A stretch of DNA of 64,000 nucleotides. It comes from Micromonospora chalcea. GTDB lineage: Bacteria > Actinomycetota > Actinomycetes > Mycobacteriales > Micromonosporaceae. Positions within the stretch are counted from its first letter, which is position 1. Each line of letters begins with the position of its first letter. This document shows positions 1-7,536 of this stretch, piece by piece. The stretch covers positions 31,885-95,884 of the forward strand of contig NZ_MAGP01000097.1 in the NCBI RefSeq assembly GCF_002926165.1. Reading direction: 5' to 3'. The translations under genes were made by a program, and so were the position numbers. The notes under the pieces were generated by a model. The model saw only the letters and a program-made list of their open reading frames with translations, searched no databases and had not been told where the DNA came from.

Positions 1-1
1 G

Positions 2-916
2 GTGGACCGGGACATCTGCGGCTACCCGCACGCGGTGGCCGGCAGCGACTTCGCCACGGTGGGCGAGATCTTCTCCGCCACCGCGAACCCGGACCGCAAG
101 AAGCCGTTCGACATCCGTACCGTCATGCGGGCCCTCGCCGACCAGGACCATCCGGTGCTGGAGCGGTGGGCGGGCATGGCCGACGCGGAGACCGCTGTGG
201 TGCAGGACGTGCACCTGGGCGGCATCCCGGTGTGCCTGCTCGGCATCGAGTCGCGGTCGGTGCCCCGGCACGGCTTCCCGCCCACCGACGGCCCGGACAC
301 CTACACCGCGGGCACGCTGTTCCCGCGCTCGTCGAAGAAGGCCGCGCGGGCGATCAACGCGGCCAGCGGCAACCGGCCGCTGGTCGTGCTGGCGAACCTG
401 TCCGGCTTCGACGGCTCACCCGAGTCGATGCGCAAGCTCCAGCTGGAGTACGGCGCGGAGATCGGCCGCGCGATCGTCAACTTCCGCGGCCCGATCGTGT
501 TCTGCGTGATCTCGCGCTATCACGGCGGCGCGTTCGTGGTCTTCTCCAAGGCGCTCAACCCGGACATGACGGTGCTGGCGATCGAGGGGTCGTTCGCCTC
601 GGTGCTCGGTGGCGCGCCGGCCGCCGCCGTGGTGTTCGCCGGTGCCGTCGCCGCCCGCACCGCGGCCGATTCCCGGGTACGCGAGCTGGAGGGCCGGGTG
701 GCGTCCGCCACCGGTACCGAGCGGGCCACGCTCAGCGCGGAGCTGGACGAGCTGCGCGGGTCGGTGCGGGCGGAGAAGCTGGGCGAGGTGGCCGCCGAGT
801 TCGACCGGGTGCACAGCATCCAGCGGGCGGTCGAGGTCGGCTCGGTCGACGCGGTGATCCGCGCCGCCGAGCTGCGGCCCCGGGTCATCGAGGCGATCGA
901 GGCGCACCTGCGCTGA
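2..916 (+). CDS. acyl-CoA carboxylase, carboxyltransferase C-terminal part (5' truncated by window)
   Basis: This is the last 304 residues of a biotin-dependent acyl-CoA carboxylase carboxyltransferase, which moves carboxyl from carboxybiotin to acetyl- or propionyl-CoA. The reading frame is open to the window edge, so the true start lies upstream. Visible family features are the crotonase-like core with LANLSGFDGSPESM around residues 120-134, then SRYHGGAFVVFS, and GSFASVLGGAPAAAVVF, the typical C-terminal half of the domain. A charged helical tail (residues ~220-304) ends the protein. I cannot see whether it is a separate beta subunit or the end of a large fused biotin-carboxylase/BCCP/CT protein. 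A hairpin follows the stop. Confidence 0.88.
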   Translation: MDRDICGYPHAVAGSDFATVGEIFSATANPDRKKPFDIRTVMRALADQDHPVLERWAGMADAETAVVQDVHLGGIPVCLLGIESRSVPRHGFPPTDGPDTYTAGTLFPRSSKKAARAINAASGNRPLVVLANLSGFDGSPESMRKLQLEYGAEIGRAIVNFRGPIVFCVISRYHGGAFVVFSKALNPDMTVLAIEGSFASVLGGAPAAAVVFAGAVAARTAADSRVRELEGRVASATGTERATLSAELDELRGSVRAEKLGEVAAEFDRVHSIQRAVEVGSVDAVIRAAELRPRVIEAIEAHLR

Positions 917-934
917 CACGTTCCGCGACGTCAC

Positions 935-966
935 ACGGCGGACGGGCCTTCGGGTCCGTCCGCCGT
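935..966 (+). terminator. hairpin after carboxyltransferase gene
   Basis: Perfect 11-bp inverted repeat (935-945 with 956-966, loop 10 nt) lying 18 nt after the stop codon, with only a short TTT after it. It is a likely actinobacterial-type terminator for the upstream gene. Confidence 0.6.
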
Positions 967-983
967 TTCGCGTGCGCCGGTGC

Positions 984-1012
984 TTGACGGTCGTCCGGCG
1001 ACATGGTGTGCT
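984..1012 (+). promoter_or_regulatory. candidate promoter of the 130-aa gene
   Basis: TTGACG (984-989) is followed after 17 nt by TGTGCT, an imperfect -10. It lies about 45 nt before the start codon of the conserved 130-aa gene. Only the -35 is good, so this is tentative. Confidence 0.35.
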
Positions 1013-1057
1013 CAGATGGTAATGGAAACCGTGTTCGTTAGAGCTGCCGGAGGACCC

Positions 1058-1450
1058 ATGTCGCTCACCGTTCCGCCCGCCCTGCTGCACGCCGCCGAGA
1101 CCGGTCCCGTCGACGAGGAGGCGTTCGTCGCCTGTGTCCGCGACTCCCTGCCGTACGCCTGGGAGACGGTCAGCCGGGTCGCCGCCGACCTGGCCGCGAC
1201 CGACGCCGAGTTCGCCGACAACGTCGTACCGCCGCCCGGCGACGCCGAGCGCGGCCAACTGCTGCGCGCGATGGCCAGCGATGCGATACGCGCCGGGCTG
1301 GAGCGGCACTTCGGGATCACGCTGGCGTTCCAGAACTGCCACCGGGTGGCAGCCTTCCGTCCCGGCGCGGCCGGCTCCGAGGCGTACCGCCGGTTCACCT
1401 CCAGCCGCGGCCAGTTGCTGAACCAGTCACCGGCGCTGCGCAACTGCTGA
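1058..1450 (+). CDS. conserved actinobacterial protein, SCO5389-like
   Basis: A 130-aa soluble protein without signal peptide or membrane segment. I recognise it as the small conserved protein family represented by Streptomyces SCO5389: it starts MSLTVPPALL, has VRDSLPYAWE and FADN in the middle, and ends with FQNCHRVAAF and the strongly conserved SQLLNQSP-like tail (here RGQLLNQSPALRNC). No function is established to my knowledge. The ATG at 1058 is chosen because GGAGG lies 5 nt upstream and it matches the family's N-terminus; an upstream in-frame start at 980 has no such support. It is convergent with the zur-like gene. Confidence 0.85.
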   Translation: MSLTVPPALLHAAETGPVDEEAFVACVRDSLPYAWETVSRVAADLAATDAEFADNVVPPPGDAERGQLLRAMASDAIRAGLERHFGITLAFQNCHRVAAFRPGAAGSEAYRRFTSSRGQLLNQSPALRNC

Positions 1451-1462
1451 CCGGCGGTCCGG

Positions 1463-1488
1463 CGCGGGCGGGTCACCGCCCGCCCGCG
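1463..1488. terminator. bidirectional hairpin between convergent genes
   Basis: Perfect 10-bp GC arms (1463-1472 and 1479-1488) with a 6-nt loop in the 46-nt gap between the 130-aa gene and the zur-like gene. It could serve both strands. Confidence 0.6.
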
Positions 1489-1496
1489 GCGGTGGC

Positions 1497-1898
1497 TCAG
1501 GCGGCGCAGCGGTCGCAGGTGCCGAAGATCTCCAGGGTGTGCCCGACGTCGGTGAAACCGTGCTGCGCGGCGACCTGGTCGGCCCACCGCTCCACGGCCG
1601 GGCCGGCCACCTCCACCGCACGGCCGCAGCGGCGGCAGACCAGGTGGTGGTGATGGCGGCTCTGGCTGCACCGCCGGTAGAGGTGCTCGCCGCCGGGCAG
1701 CCGCGCCGAGTCGATCTCGCCGTTGTCGACGAGCAGCTGCAACGTCCGGTAGACGGTGGTCAGGCCCACCTTCGCCTGCCGCCGCACGAGCATCTGGTGC
1801 AACTGCTGCGCGCTGTGGAAGCCGTCCAGCTCCCGCAGCAGCGCCAGCACCTCGGCGCGCTGCCGGGTGTTGCGGGTCGCCCCGGTCGTCGCCGTCAC
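1497..1898 (-). CDS. zur: Fur-family zinc uptake regulator (Zur/FurB)
   Basis: A 133-aa Fur-family metalloregulator that would bind Zn(II) and repress zinc-uptake and ribosomal-protein paralogue genes. The winged-helix half contains TRQRAEVLALL and GLTTVYRTLQLL. The metal and dimer half has the HHHH run in SQSRHHHHLVC, then CRRCG and a final CDRCA pair, the structural Zn site. Its layout (EIFGTCDRCAA end) matches mycobacterial FurB/Zur rather than the iron-responsive FurA or peroxide-responsive types. The GTG at 1898 is the start giving the family length. A palindrome spanning a CATAAT -10 lies upstream (1962-1985) and may be an autoregulatory site. Confidence 0.88.
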   Translation of the reverse strand: MTATTGATRNTRQRAEVLALLRELDGFHSAQQLHQMLVRRQAKVGLTTVYRTLQLLVDNGEIDSARLPGGEHLYRRCSQSRHHHHLVCRRCGRAVEVAGPAVERWADQVAAQHGFTDVGHTLEIFGTCDRCAA

Positions 1899-1961
1899 CG
1901 TCCGCCTCCCTCGTCCGGGCGCCCTCTCCGGCCACGGCCGCGCCCGGCGCGCCACGTGACA

Positions 1962-1985
1962 CCCGGAACCATTATGCCTTCCGGG
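1962..1985 (-). promoter_or_regulatory. palindromic element over -10 of zur-like gene
   Basis: Inverted repeat CCCGGAA-N10-TTCCGGG whose centre contains, on the minus strand, CATAAT, a plausible -10 for the zur-like gene 64 nt downstream. It could be an operator overlapping the promoter. It does not closely match a Zur box I can recall, so the regulator is unassigned. Confidence 0.35.
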
Positions 1986-2112
1986 CGCTCCCCGGTCCCC
2001 GGTCGCGGTGAGCCCGGCCGGCATGTGACGCGACCGACTCCCCGGGCCGGAACTATCCGCGGCGCCGCCCCGACCAACGGTACGAACACCGGATCTTCGA
2101 GGGGACGACCGC

Positions 2113-2679
2113 ATGCCCAGCACCACCAGCCGCCGCTTCCCACGCACGGCGGCCCTGATCGGCGCCGCCGTCCTGGCCGCGTCCGTCGCCGCCTGCGGCT
2201 CCGCCGACGCCACGCCCACAACCGCGCCGTCGGCGTCGGCGCCCGCCTCGGCCCCGGCGAGCGCGGCAGCGGGCGTGCTGACGATCCGCGACCCGTGGGT
2301 GAAGGCCGCCGACAAGGGCATGACCGCCGCGTTCGCCACGCTCGTCAACGACGGCGACGCCGACGTCACGATCACCGGGGTGACCACCGACGTGTCCCGG
2401 GCCGAGATCCACGAGATGGCCATGACCGACGGGAAGATGGCGATGCGGCAGAAGCAGGGCGGCGTCGTGGTCGCCGCCGGAGCCCAGGCCGCGCTGGAGC
2501 CCGGCGGCGACCATCTCATGCTGATGGACCTGACCCGCCCGGTGCGCCCCGGCGACCAGCTCGACGTCACGCTCACCTTCGCCGACGGGCGCACCCAGAC
2601 GTTCACCGCGGTGGCCAAGCCGTTCACCGGCGCCCAGGAGACGTACGCGCCCGGACACGGCGCGAGCCCCGCGTCATGA
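2113..2679 (+). CDS. PCu(A)C-type periplasmic copper chaperone lipoprotein
   Basis: A 188-aa exported lipoprotein of the PCu(A)C (DUF461) family, which carries Cu(I) outside the membrane, typically to cytochrome oxidase. The signal peptide ends in LAASVAAC (lipidated Cys28), followed by a Pro/Ala/Ser-rich tether to about residue 53. The copper signature is complete: H100-x-M102, M104/M109/M111, then H134-x-M136, matching the family's HxM...HxM spacing. It opens a three-gene group with a DyP peroxidase (ATGA overlap) and a CopC protein, so a role in extracytoplasmic copper and heme enzyme handling is likely. Confidence 0.92.
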   Translation: MPSTTSRRFPRTAALIGAAVLAASVAACGSADATPTTAPSASAPASAPASAAAGVLTIRDPWVKAADKGMTAAFATLVNDGDADVTITGVTTDVSRAEIHEMAMTDGKMAMRQKQGGVVVAAGAQAALEPGGDHLMLMDLTRPVRPGDQLDVTLTFADGRTQTFTAVAKPFTGAQETYAPGHGASPAS

Positions 2680-3902
2680 CCGGAACCGGCGCGCCCGCGC
2701 GCCGGGTCAGCCGGCGCGGCCTGCTCACCGGCGGCGCGGCGGCCGCCGGGGGCGCGCTGGCCGGCGCGGGTGCCCTCGCCGCCCTCCGTTCCCACGGGGT
2801 ACGCCCCGACGACGCCGTCCCGGTGGCCCAGGTCGGCAGCGCTGTCGAGCCGTTCCACGGCGCGCGCCAGTCCGGTGTCACCACCGAGCCCCAGGCGCAC
2901 GCCGCGTTCGTCGCGTTCACGCTGCGCCCGGACACGGACCGGGCCGCGCTCGGGCGGATGCTGCGACTGCTCTCCGACGACGCCGCCCGGCTCACCCAGG
3001 GTCGCCCGGCGCTGGCCGACACCGAGCCGGAACTGGGCCTGCTGCCGGCCCGGCTGACAGTCACGTTCGGCTTCGGCCCCGGGCTCTACGCCGCCGCCGG
3101 GCTCGACGACCGCCGCCCCACGTCGGTGGCCGACCTGCCGGCGTTCCGGATCGACCGGTTGCAGCCCCGCTGGTCCGGCGGCGACCTGCTGCTGCAGATC
3201 TGCGCCGACGACCCGCTCACCGTCGCGCACGCCCAACGGGTCCTGACCAAGGACAGCCGCCCGTTCGCCACCGTCCGCTGGGTGCAGCAGGGCTTCCGCC
3301 GGGCCGCCGGCGCCGAGCCCGGACGCACCCAGCGCAACCTGTTCGGCCAGCTCGACGGCACCGCCAACCCGAAGCCCGGCGTGTCGGCGGACACCGCCGT
3401 CTGGGTGACCGACGGGCCGGACTGGCTGCGCGACTCCACCACCCTGGTGGTGCGCCGGATCAGCATGAACCTGGAGACGTGGGACCTGCTCGGCCGCGCC
3501 GACCGGGAACTCGCGGTGGGTCGGCGCCTCGACACCGGCGCGCCGCTGACCGGCGAGGCGGAGCACGACGAGCCCGACTTCGCCGCGCTCGGACCGGACG
3601 GGCTCACCGTGATCCCGGACTTCTCGCACCTGACCCGGGCCCGCGTCACCGACGACCGGCAGAAGATCCTGCGCCGGCCCTACAACTACGACGGCGCGCC
3701 GACCGCCGAGGGACACGCGGACAGCGGGCTCGTCTTCGCCGCGTACCAGGCCGACATCGCCCGGCAGTTCCTGCCCATCCAGCGGCGGCTTGCCGAACGG
3801 GACCTGCTCAACGAGTGGACCACCCCGATCGGCTCCGCCGTGTTCGCCGTACCGCCCGGCTGCCCCGAGGGCGGCTGGATCGGCCAGCAACTGCTCGGCT
3901 GA
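2676..3902 (+). CDS. Tat-exported DyP-type heme peroxidase (EfeB-like)
   Basis: A 408-aa dye-decolorising peroxidase. The N-terminus has a twin-arginine signal (SRRGLLTGG, residues 13-20, then an Ala/Gly hydrophobic stretch), so the protein is folded with heme before export. The diagnostic GxxDG motif is G224-Q-L-D227-G228; the proximal heme histidine is probably H318 in PDFSHL and the distal arginine lies in the following LRRPYNY. Length and motifs fit EfeB/Tat-DyP proteins. It starts inside the stop of the PCu(A)C gene, implying translational coupling, and is followed by a CopC gene. No EfeO or EfeU partner is present, so an iron-scavenging EfeUOB role is not supported here. Confidence 0.92.
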   Translation: MTGTGAPARRVSRRGLLTGGAAAAGGALAGAGALAALRSHGVRPDDAVPVAQVGSAVEPFHGARQSGVTTEPQAHAAFVAFTLRPDTDRAALGRMLRLLSDDAARLTQGRPALADTEPELGLLPARLTVTFGFGPGLYAAAGLDDRRPTSVADLPAFRIDRLQPRWSGGDLLLQICADDPLTVAHAQRVLTKDSRPFATVRWVQQGFRRAAGAEPGRTQRNLFGQLDGTANPKPGVSADTAVWVTDGPDWLRDSTTLVVRRISMNLETWDLLGRADRELAVGRRLDTGAPLTGEAEHDEPDFAALGPDGLTVIPDFSHLTRARVTDDRQKILRRPYNYDGAPTAEGHADSGLVFAAYQADIARQFLPIQRRLAERDLLNEWTTPIGSAVFAVPPGCPEGGWIGQQLLG

Positions 3903-3935
3903 CCACGACGCTGACCACGACCAGGAAGGCGCGTC

Positions 3936-4544
3936 ATGCGTACCCGTACCGTCTCCGCACTCCTCGCCGCGCTGTTCACCGCGGCGCTGCTGCTGGTCCC
4001 GGCCACGCCCGCGGCGGCGCACAACTCGCTGCAGGAGGCCACGCCGGCCCGCGACGCCCGGCTCACCACCGCGCCGACGCAGGTGACGCTGCGGTTCCTG
4101 CAGCGGCTCAACCCGGCCTTCACCACCATCACGCTGCGCGACTCCACCGACCGTCAGGTGCCCGCGAGCGCGCCCGCCGTGGACGGCGCGACGGGCACGG
4201 TGACGATCGAGGAGCCGCTGGGCAACGGCACCTACACCGTCGCCTACCGCGTGGTCTCCCGCGACGGCCACCCGGTCCAGGGCTCGTACCGCTTCACCGT
4301 CGCCGACCCGGCCGCTCCCCCGGCGGCCGCCCCGTCCCCGGCCACCGACGCTTCGACTGGCACTTCCGCTTCCGCTCCGGCTGGTACGTCGGAAGGTGCG
4401 GACGCGTCTCCGGCGAGTGCCGACGCCTCGACGGGCGCCGACGACGGCGGTCTACCGGTGGGAATCCTGGTCGGCGGAGCGGTCGCCGCGGTGGCGGCAG
4501 CCGGCGTGACCGCGCTACTGCTTCGACGCCGCCGCGCCGCCTGA
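3936..4544 (+). CDS. CopC-domain copper resistance protein, membrane-anchored
   Basis: A 202-aa exported protein with signal peptide (residues 1-28) cleaved before H29, so the mature N-terminal histidine can take part in the copper site as in CopC. The CopC beta-barrel spans about 29-125 and includes RDGHPVQGSYRF with the second histidine. An Ala/Ser/Thr-rich linker (~126-170) leads to a single C-terminal transmembrane helix (~172-195) and an Arg-rich cytoplasmic end. This is the YcnJ/PcoC-like anchored form common in actinobacteria. It lies 33 nt after the peroxidase gene and probably shares its transcript. Confidence 0.9.
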   Translation: MRTRTVSALLAALFTAALLLVPATPAAAHNSLQEATPARDARLTTAPTQVTLRFLQRLNPAFTTITLRDSTDRQVPASAPAVDGATGTVTIEEPLGNGTYTVAYRVVSRDGHPVQGSYRFTVADPAAPPAAAPSPATDASTGTSASAPAGTSEGADASPASADASTGADDGGLPVGILVGGAVAAVAAAGVTALLLRRRRAA

Positions 4545-4573
4545 CCCGTCGCCCGCTGACGCGGGTCCGCCCG

Positions 4574-4625
4574 GAGATCTTGGTAAGAATCGGCCCCTAT
4601 AGGGGCCGTTTCCTTCCAAGATCTC
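4574..4625. repeat. nested intergenic palindrome with GATCTTG arms
   Basis: Outer arms GAGATCTTGG (4574-4583) and CCAAGATCTC (4616-4625) enclose an 18-bp perfect palindrome (4591-4608, centre CTATAG). It sits 29 nt after the CopC stop and may terminate that operon. The GATCTTG arm also occurs in the larger inverted repeat at the end of the window, so it may belong to a dispersed family. Confidence 0.7.
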
Positions 4626-4772
4626 GGGGCGTCCTACGAAGCGGGAGACAAGTCCCGTTTTGTGGACCGCGTCTGCGGCACGGCGACGGGTGCGCCGGAG
4701 AGCCTGCGTGACTGGGGACGGGCTGCGGCAAGGTGGAACGCGGGTCGCGGCGAGGGCGGGTCGGGGCTGGGT

Positions 4773-4778
4773 TAGGCT
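4773..4778 (+). promoter_or_regulatory. -10 element upstream of first cobalamin riboswitch
   Basis: TAGGCT, a good TAnnnT -10, lies 10 nt before the start of the riboswitch core, consistent with transcription starting at its 5' edge. I see no convincing -35. Confidence 0.45.
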
Positions 4779-4787
4779 GCCGGGAGC

Positions 4788-4975
4788 GCTGGTTCACCCG
4801 GTCGGCGACGGCCGGGTGTCGTAAGAGGGAACCCGGTGGAAGTCCGGGACTGCCCCGCAGCGGTGAGTGGGAACGACAGCCGTCAACAGCACTGGGCCAC
4901 CGGCCTGGGAAGCGACGGCCGGTAGGCGACCGGCGACCCCGGTCGGGCCCGCGAGTCCGAAGACCTGCCCGCGTC
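4788..4975 (+). promoter_or_regulatory. cobalamin riboswitch (copy 1), upstream of thioesterase gene
   Basis: Cobalamin aptamer with the family landmarks in order: 5' GCTGGTTC, the conserved AAGAGGGAA followed by CCGGTGGAA and TCCGGGACTG, the CCCCGCAGCGGTGAGTG core, and the closing box ending AGTCCGAAGACCTGCC (to 4969). From 4823 to 4969 it differs from copy 2 (7575-7721) at one base. Downstream, CCGTCC (5075-5080) can pair with GGACGG (5103-5108), which covers the Shine-Dalgarno region of the thioesterase gene, so control of translation by adenosylcobalamin is likely. The aptamer call is firm; the mechanism is inferred. Confidence 0.9.
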
Positions 4976-5117
4976 GCGCGTACCACCGGTGCGCGCTGCC
5001 GTCGACCTCGCGGGTGGGTCGGGCGGGTGACACGCCGGGCGGGAGCCGTCGGCGTGCCTCGACGTGCAACTCCCCCGTCCGGTCGGCGGTCCGCTTCTGC
5101 GAGGACGGAACCGCACC

Positions 5118-5630
5118 GTGACCGATGCCATCACCCTCACCGGCCGACCACCGTCGGCGTCGCACCTGACCCTGTCGCAGATCATGGACCAGCACCACAC
5201 CAACCTGATGGGCACGGTGCACGGCGGCCGGATCCTCAACCTGATCGACTCGGTCGCCGGGGTGGTCGCCGCCCGCCACTCCGACGGACCGGCCGTCACC
5301 GCCGCCATCGACGAGACAGCCTTCCTGCGCGCTGTCCGCGTCGGTGACGTGGTGCACGTGGACGCCCGGATCACCTGGGCCGGCCGCAGCTCGATGGAGG
5401 TGGCCGTGAAGGTCAGCGCGGACCGCTGGGACCGCGCGGTGCCGCCGGTGGACGTGGCGACCGCGCACCTGGTGATGGTGGCCGTGGACGACGAGGGCCA
5501 GCCCCGGCCGGTGCCGCCGCTGCTGCCCGGCACCGACGGTGACCGGCGGCGCTACCGGGAGGCGCAGATCCGGCGCGAACACCGGCTGGCGCTGCGCCGG
5601 GCGCTGCTCGACGGCGCCGAGGAGGGCTGA
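5118..5630 (+). CDS. hot-dog acyl-CoA thioesterase (YciA/BACH type)
   Basis: A 170-aa cytosolic acyl-CoA hydrolase. The hot-dog helix motif is NLMGTVHGGRIL (residues 29-40) followed by LIDSVAG, with the Asp expected to activate water. Further on, ETAFLRAVRVGDVV and the ATAHLVMVAVDDEG strand are typical. The GTG at 5118 is chosen because GAGGA lies about 13 nt upstream and it fits the family's short N-terminus. It is the first gene after cobalamin riboswitch copy 1 and is followed after 3 nt by a LysE exporter. A thioesterase is an unusual riboswitch target; one explanation is that it frees CoA from acyl-CoAs that accumulate when B12-dependent mutases stall. Confidence 0.85.
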   Translation: MTDAITLTGRPPSASHLTLSQIMDQHHTNLMGTVHGGRILNLIDSVAGVVAARHSDGPAVTAAIDETAFLRAVRVGDVVHVDARITWAGRSSMEVAVKVSADRWDRAVPPVDVATAHLVMVAVDDEGQPRPVPPLLPGTDGDRRRYREAQIRREHRLALRRALLDGAEEG

Positions 5631-5633
5631 GGC

Positions 5634-6260
5634 GTGCTCGGACTGTCGGCGGCCACGCTCGCGGGATACCTGGCCGCGATCGTGGTGCTCATGCTCACCC
5701 CCGGGCCGGACATGATGTTCGTGCTCGCCAACGCCACCCGGTACGGCGCGCGGGCCGGGGCCGTGGCGGCGCTCGGGGTCGCGGCCGGGGAGGCGGTGCA
5801 CGTCGCCGCCGTGGTGGCCGGACTCGCCACCGTGATCGCCGCGTCCCCGGTGCTGTTCACCGCGATCCGGTGGGCCGGTGCGGCGTACCTGATCGTGCTG
5901 GGCCTGCGGGCGCTGCGCGGCACGGGCCGGCCCGGCGTCGCGGCGGACGGGGCGGACGGCGGCGGCGCCGGGCGGGCGTTCCGGCGCGGGCTGCTCACGA
6001 ACCTGCTCAACCCGAAGATGATCCTGTTCAGCGTGGCGTTCCTGCCGCAGTTCGTCCGGCCCGACGCGGGCCCGGTGGCGGCACAGCTGGTGCTGCTCGG
6101 CGCGCTGTTCGTCGCGGTGCAGCTCACCGTGGACCTGGCTCTCGGCGTGGGCGCCGGGCGGTTCGCCCGCCGCTGGGGCGACAGCCGCTGGTCGCGGCGG
6201 GTCGACCGGCTCTGCGCTGTCGCCTTCGTCGCGCTCGGTGTCCGGCTGGCCGCCGGCTGA
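5634..6260 (+). CDS. LysE/RhtB-family exporter
   Basis: A 208-aa integral membrane protein with about six hydrophobic segments. The N-terminus has the family signature LTPGPDMMFVLANATRYGARAG split across residues 22-43, and LLTNLLNPKMILF lies near residue 125. These transporters export amino acids or related small metabolites. The GTG start follows the thioesterase stop by 3 nt with GGAGGG upstream, so the two are co-transcribed and both would sit under the cobalamin riboswitch. The substrate cannot be read from the sequence. Confidence 0.88.
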   Translation: MLGLSAATLAGYLAAIVVLMLTPGPDMMFVLANATRYGARAGAVAALGVAAGEAVHVAAVVAGLATVIAASPVLFTAIRWAGAAYLIVLGLRALRGTGRPGVAADGADGGGAGRAFRRGLLTNLLNPKMILFSVAFLPQFVRPDAGPVAAQLVLLGALFVAVQLTVDLALGVGAGRFARRWGDSRWSRRVDRLCAVAFVALGVRLAAG

Positions 6261-6396
6261 GGCACGCCGGGGCCGCCGACATCGGCCCGTTCCGGGCCGA
6301 GCTGACGGTGGCGGAGCGCGGTGCGGGCGTCGGCTGACGTCGGGGGTCGGCAGTGCCCGGGCCGGTTGACGTGTCCGGGCTTGATCGACTCCATTA

Positions 6397-6443
6397 CGCC
6401 GAGGTGGCGGCATCAGAAGCGCTCCGACCCCGCCACCTCGGCG
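6397..6443. repeat. 14-bp perfect intergenic inverted repeat
   Basis: Arms 6397-6410 and 6430-6443 (CGCCGAGGTGGCGG and complement) with a 19-nt loop, in the 326-nt space between the convergent LysE and PrsW genes. No T-tract follows. It may end both transcripts or be a dispersed palindrome. I see no gene in this gap. Confidence 0.6.
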
Positions 6444-6586
6444 AACCGGTGATGATCATCATGGCGTGTCCCAGAGTGGGGAACGTCGATCCCAGATGGA
6501 GGGAGTGGATCTGGCCGACGAGCGCGGGTCGACGCGGCCGGGCGCCGCACGGGTCGCGCGGCCGTGACCTGGGCAGGCGGGCGGGG

Positions 6587-7402
6587 TCAGCCGGAGCGCT
6601 CCGCCGCCTCCAGGGGCGACTCCGCCAGCGCACGAGGCGGGGCGGCGGGCCGCTCGCGGTCCAGGTGCAGGCGCAGCAGCACCCAGCCCAGCGACACACC
6701 GCCGATGAACACGTACGCGGGCTGCGTGCCGAACGTGTCCCAGCAGGTGTGCAGCGTGACGGCGGCGGCGAAGGTGAGCAGGAACGCCGCCAGTCTCCGG
6801 CCGCCGGGAGCGGCGGCGAACGTGAACAACGCGGCGGCGGTCAGCCCGGTCCAGGCCAGGTGCGCGGCGGGCGCGGCGAGACCGCGAACCAGCAGCGTCC
6901 GCTCGACGGCGCCGAGGTTGCCCTCCGATCCGACGAACGCGGCGAACGCGTACCCCATGGTCTCCAGCGCGGCGAACCCGGCGCCGGAGGCCACGCCGAT
7001 CACCAGGCCCTGCGCCGGTGACCGGTGCCGCCGCCACAGCAGCAGGATGCCGGCCGGCACGATCAGCTTCGCGGTCTCCTCGGCCAGGCCGACGAGCGCC
7101 ATCGGCAGGACGCCGAGGCGGTGCAGGGTGCCGTACTCCAGCCAGCCGGCGGCGACCACGCCGACCACGCCGCCGAGGAGCGCGGCGACGCCGACGACGG
7201 AGCCGGGGACCGGGCGGCGGGCCGGCCGCCCCTGGGCGAAGGCCAGGAACGTGGCGGGCGCGACGCACGCGCCGAGCACGATCAGCGCCGGTACGAACGT
7301 GACGGTGCCGGTGCCGGACAGTGTCTCCAGCACCAGCAGGTGAAGCCCGACGCCGACGAGCAGGACCGCCACCCACGCCCAGCGGCGTCCGGTATTCCCC
7401 AT
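6587..7402 (-). CDS. PrsW-family intramembrane metalloprotease
   Basis: A 271-aa polytopic membrane protein of the PrsW/CAAX-protease-like group, which cleave membrane proteins such as anti-sigma factors. Conserved catalytic or metal-binding elements are visible: E108-E109 in GLAEETAKL, E147 in ALETMGYA, H181 in AHLAWTG and H218 in LHTCWDTFG. About seven to eight hydrophobic helices cover residues 8-245, with a polar, Glu/Arg-rich cytoplasmic tail. The ATG at 7402 is chosen because upstream in-frame sequence is not protein-like. It is oriented against both riboswitch genes. No target is encoded nearby. Confidence 0.85.
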   Translation of the reverse strand: MGNTGRRWAWVAVLLVGVGLHLLVLETLSGTGTVTFVPALIVLGACVAPATFLAFAQGRPARRPVPGSVVGVAALLGGVVGVVAAGWLEYGTLHRLGVLPMALVGLAEETAKLIVPAGILLLWRRHRSPAQGLVIGVASGAGFAALETMGYAFAAFVGSEGNLGAVERTLLVRGLAAPAAHLAWTGLTAAALFTFAAAPGGRRLAAFLLTFAAAVTLHTCWDTFGTQPAYVFIGGVSLGWVLLRLHLDRERPAAPPRALAESPLEAAERSG

Positions 7403-7482
7403 ACGCCGAGTATCGCGCCCGGCGGCGAGCGCCGGCATCGGGGGTAGGCACTGTGGACAGTGAGATCCATGCGACACGCCCG

Positions 7483-7530
7483 ACACGACATCTGGTGTTG
7501 CCCAACCGCCCCCACCGCCATATATGGTGG
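7483..7530 (+). promoter_or_regulatory. tandem NrdR boxes upstream of nrdAB
   Basis: Two 16-bp near-palindromes resembling the NrdR consensus (ACACwATATATwGTGT): 7483-7498 (ACACGACATCTGGTGT, 12/16) and 7515-7530 with the core CCATATATGG (11/16). Their centres are 32 bp apart, the three-helical-turn spacing typical of paired NrdR boxes. They lie just before cobalamin riboswitch copy 2. NrdR would repress the operon when dATP is plentiful; the assignment rests on pattern and position. Confidence 0.7.
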
Positions 7531-7536
7531 TGCCGC

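Noticed and set aside
2676..3902. EfeUOB ferrous iron transporter operon
   Set aside because: The EfeB-like DyP protein is present but no EfeU permease or EfeO is encoded nearby; neighbours are copper proteins.
1497..4271. 924-codon open frame on the minus strand
   Set aside because: Only the first-transcribed end of interest (1497-1898) is the zur-like gene; the rest is antisense to the copper chaperone, DyP and CopC genes and has Arg/Gly-rich shadow composition.
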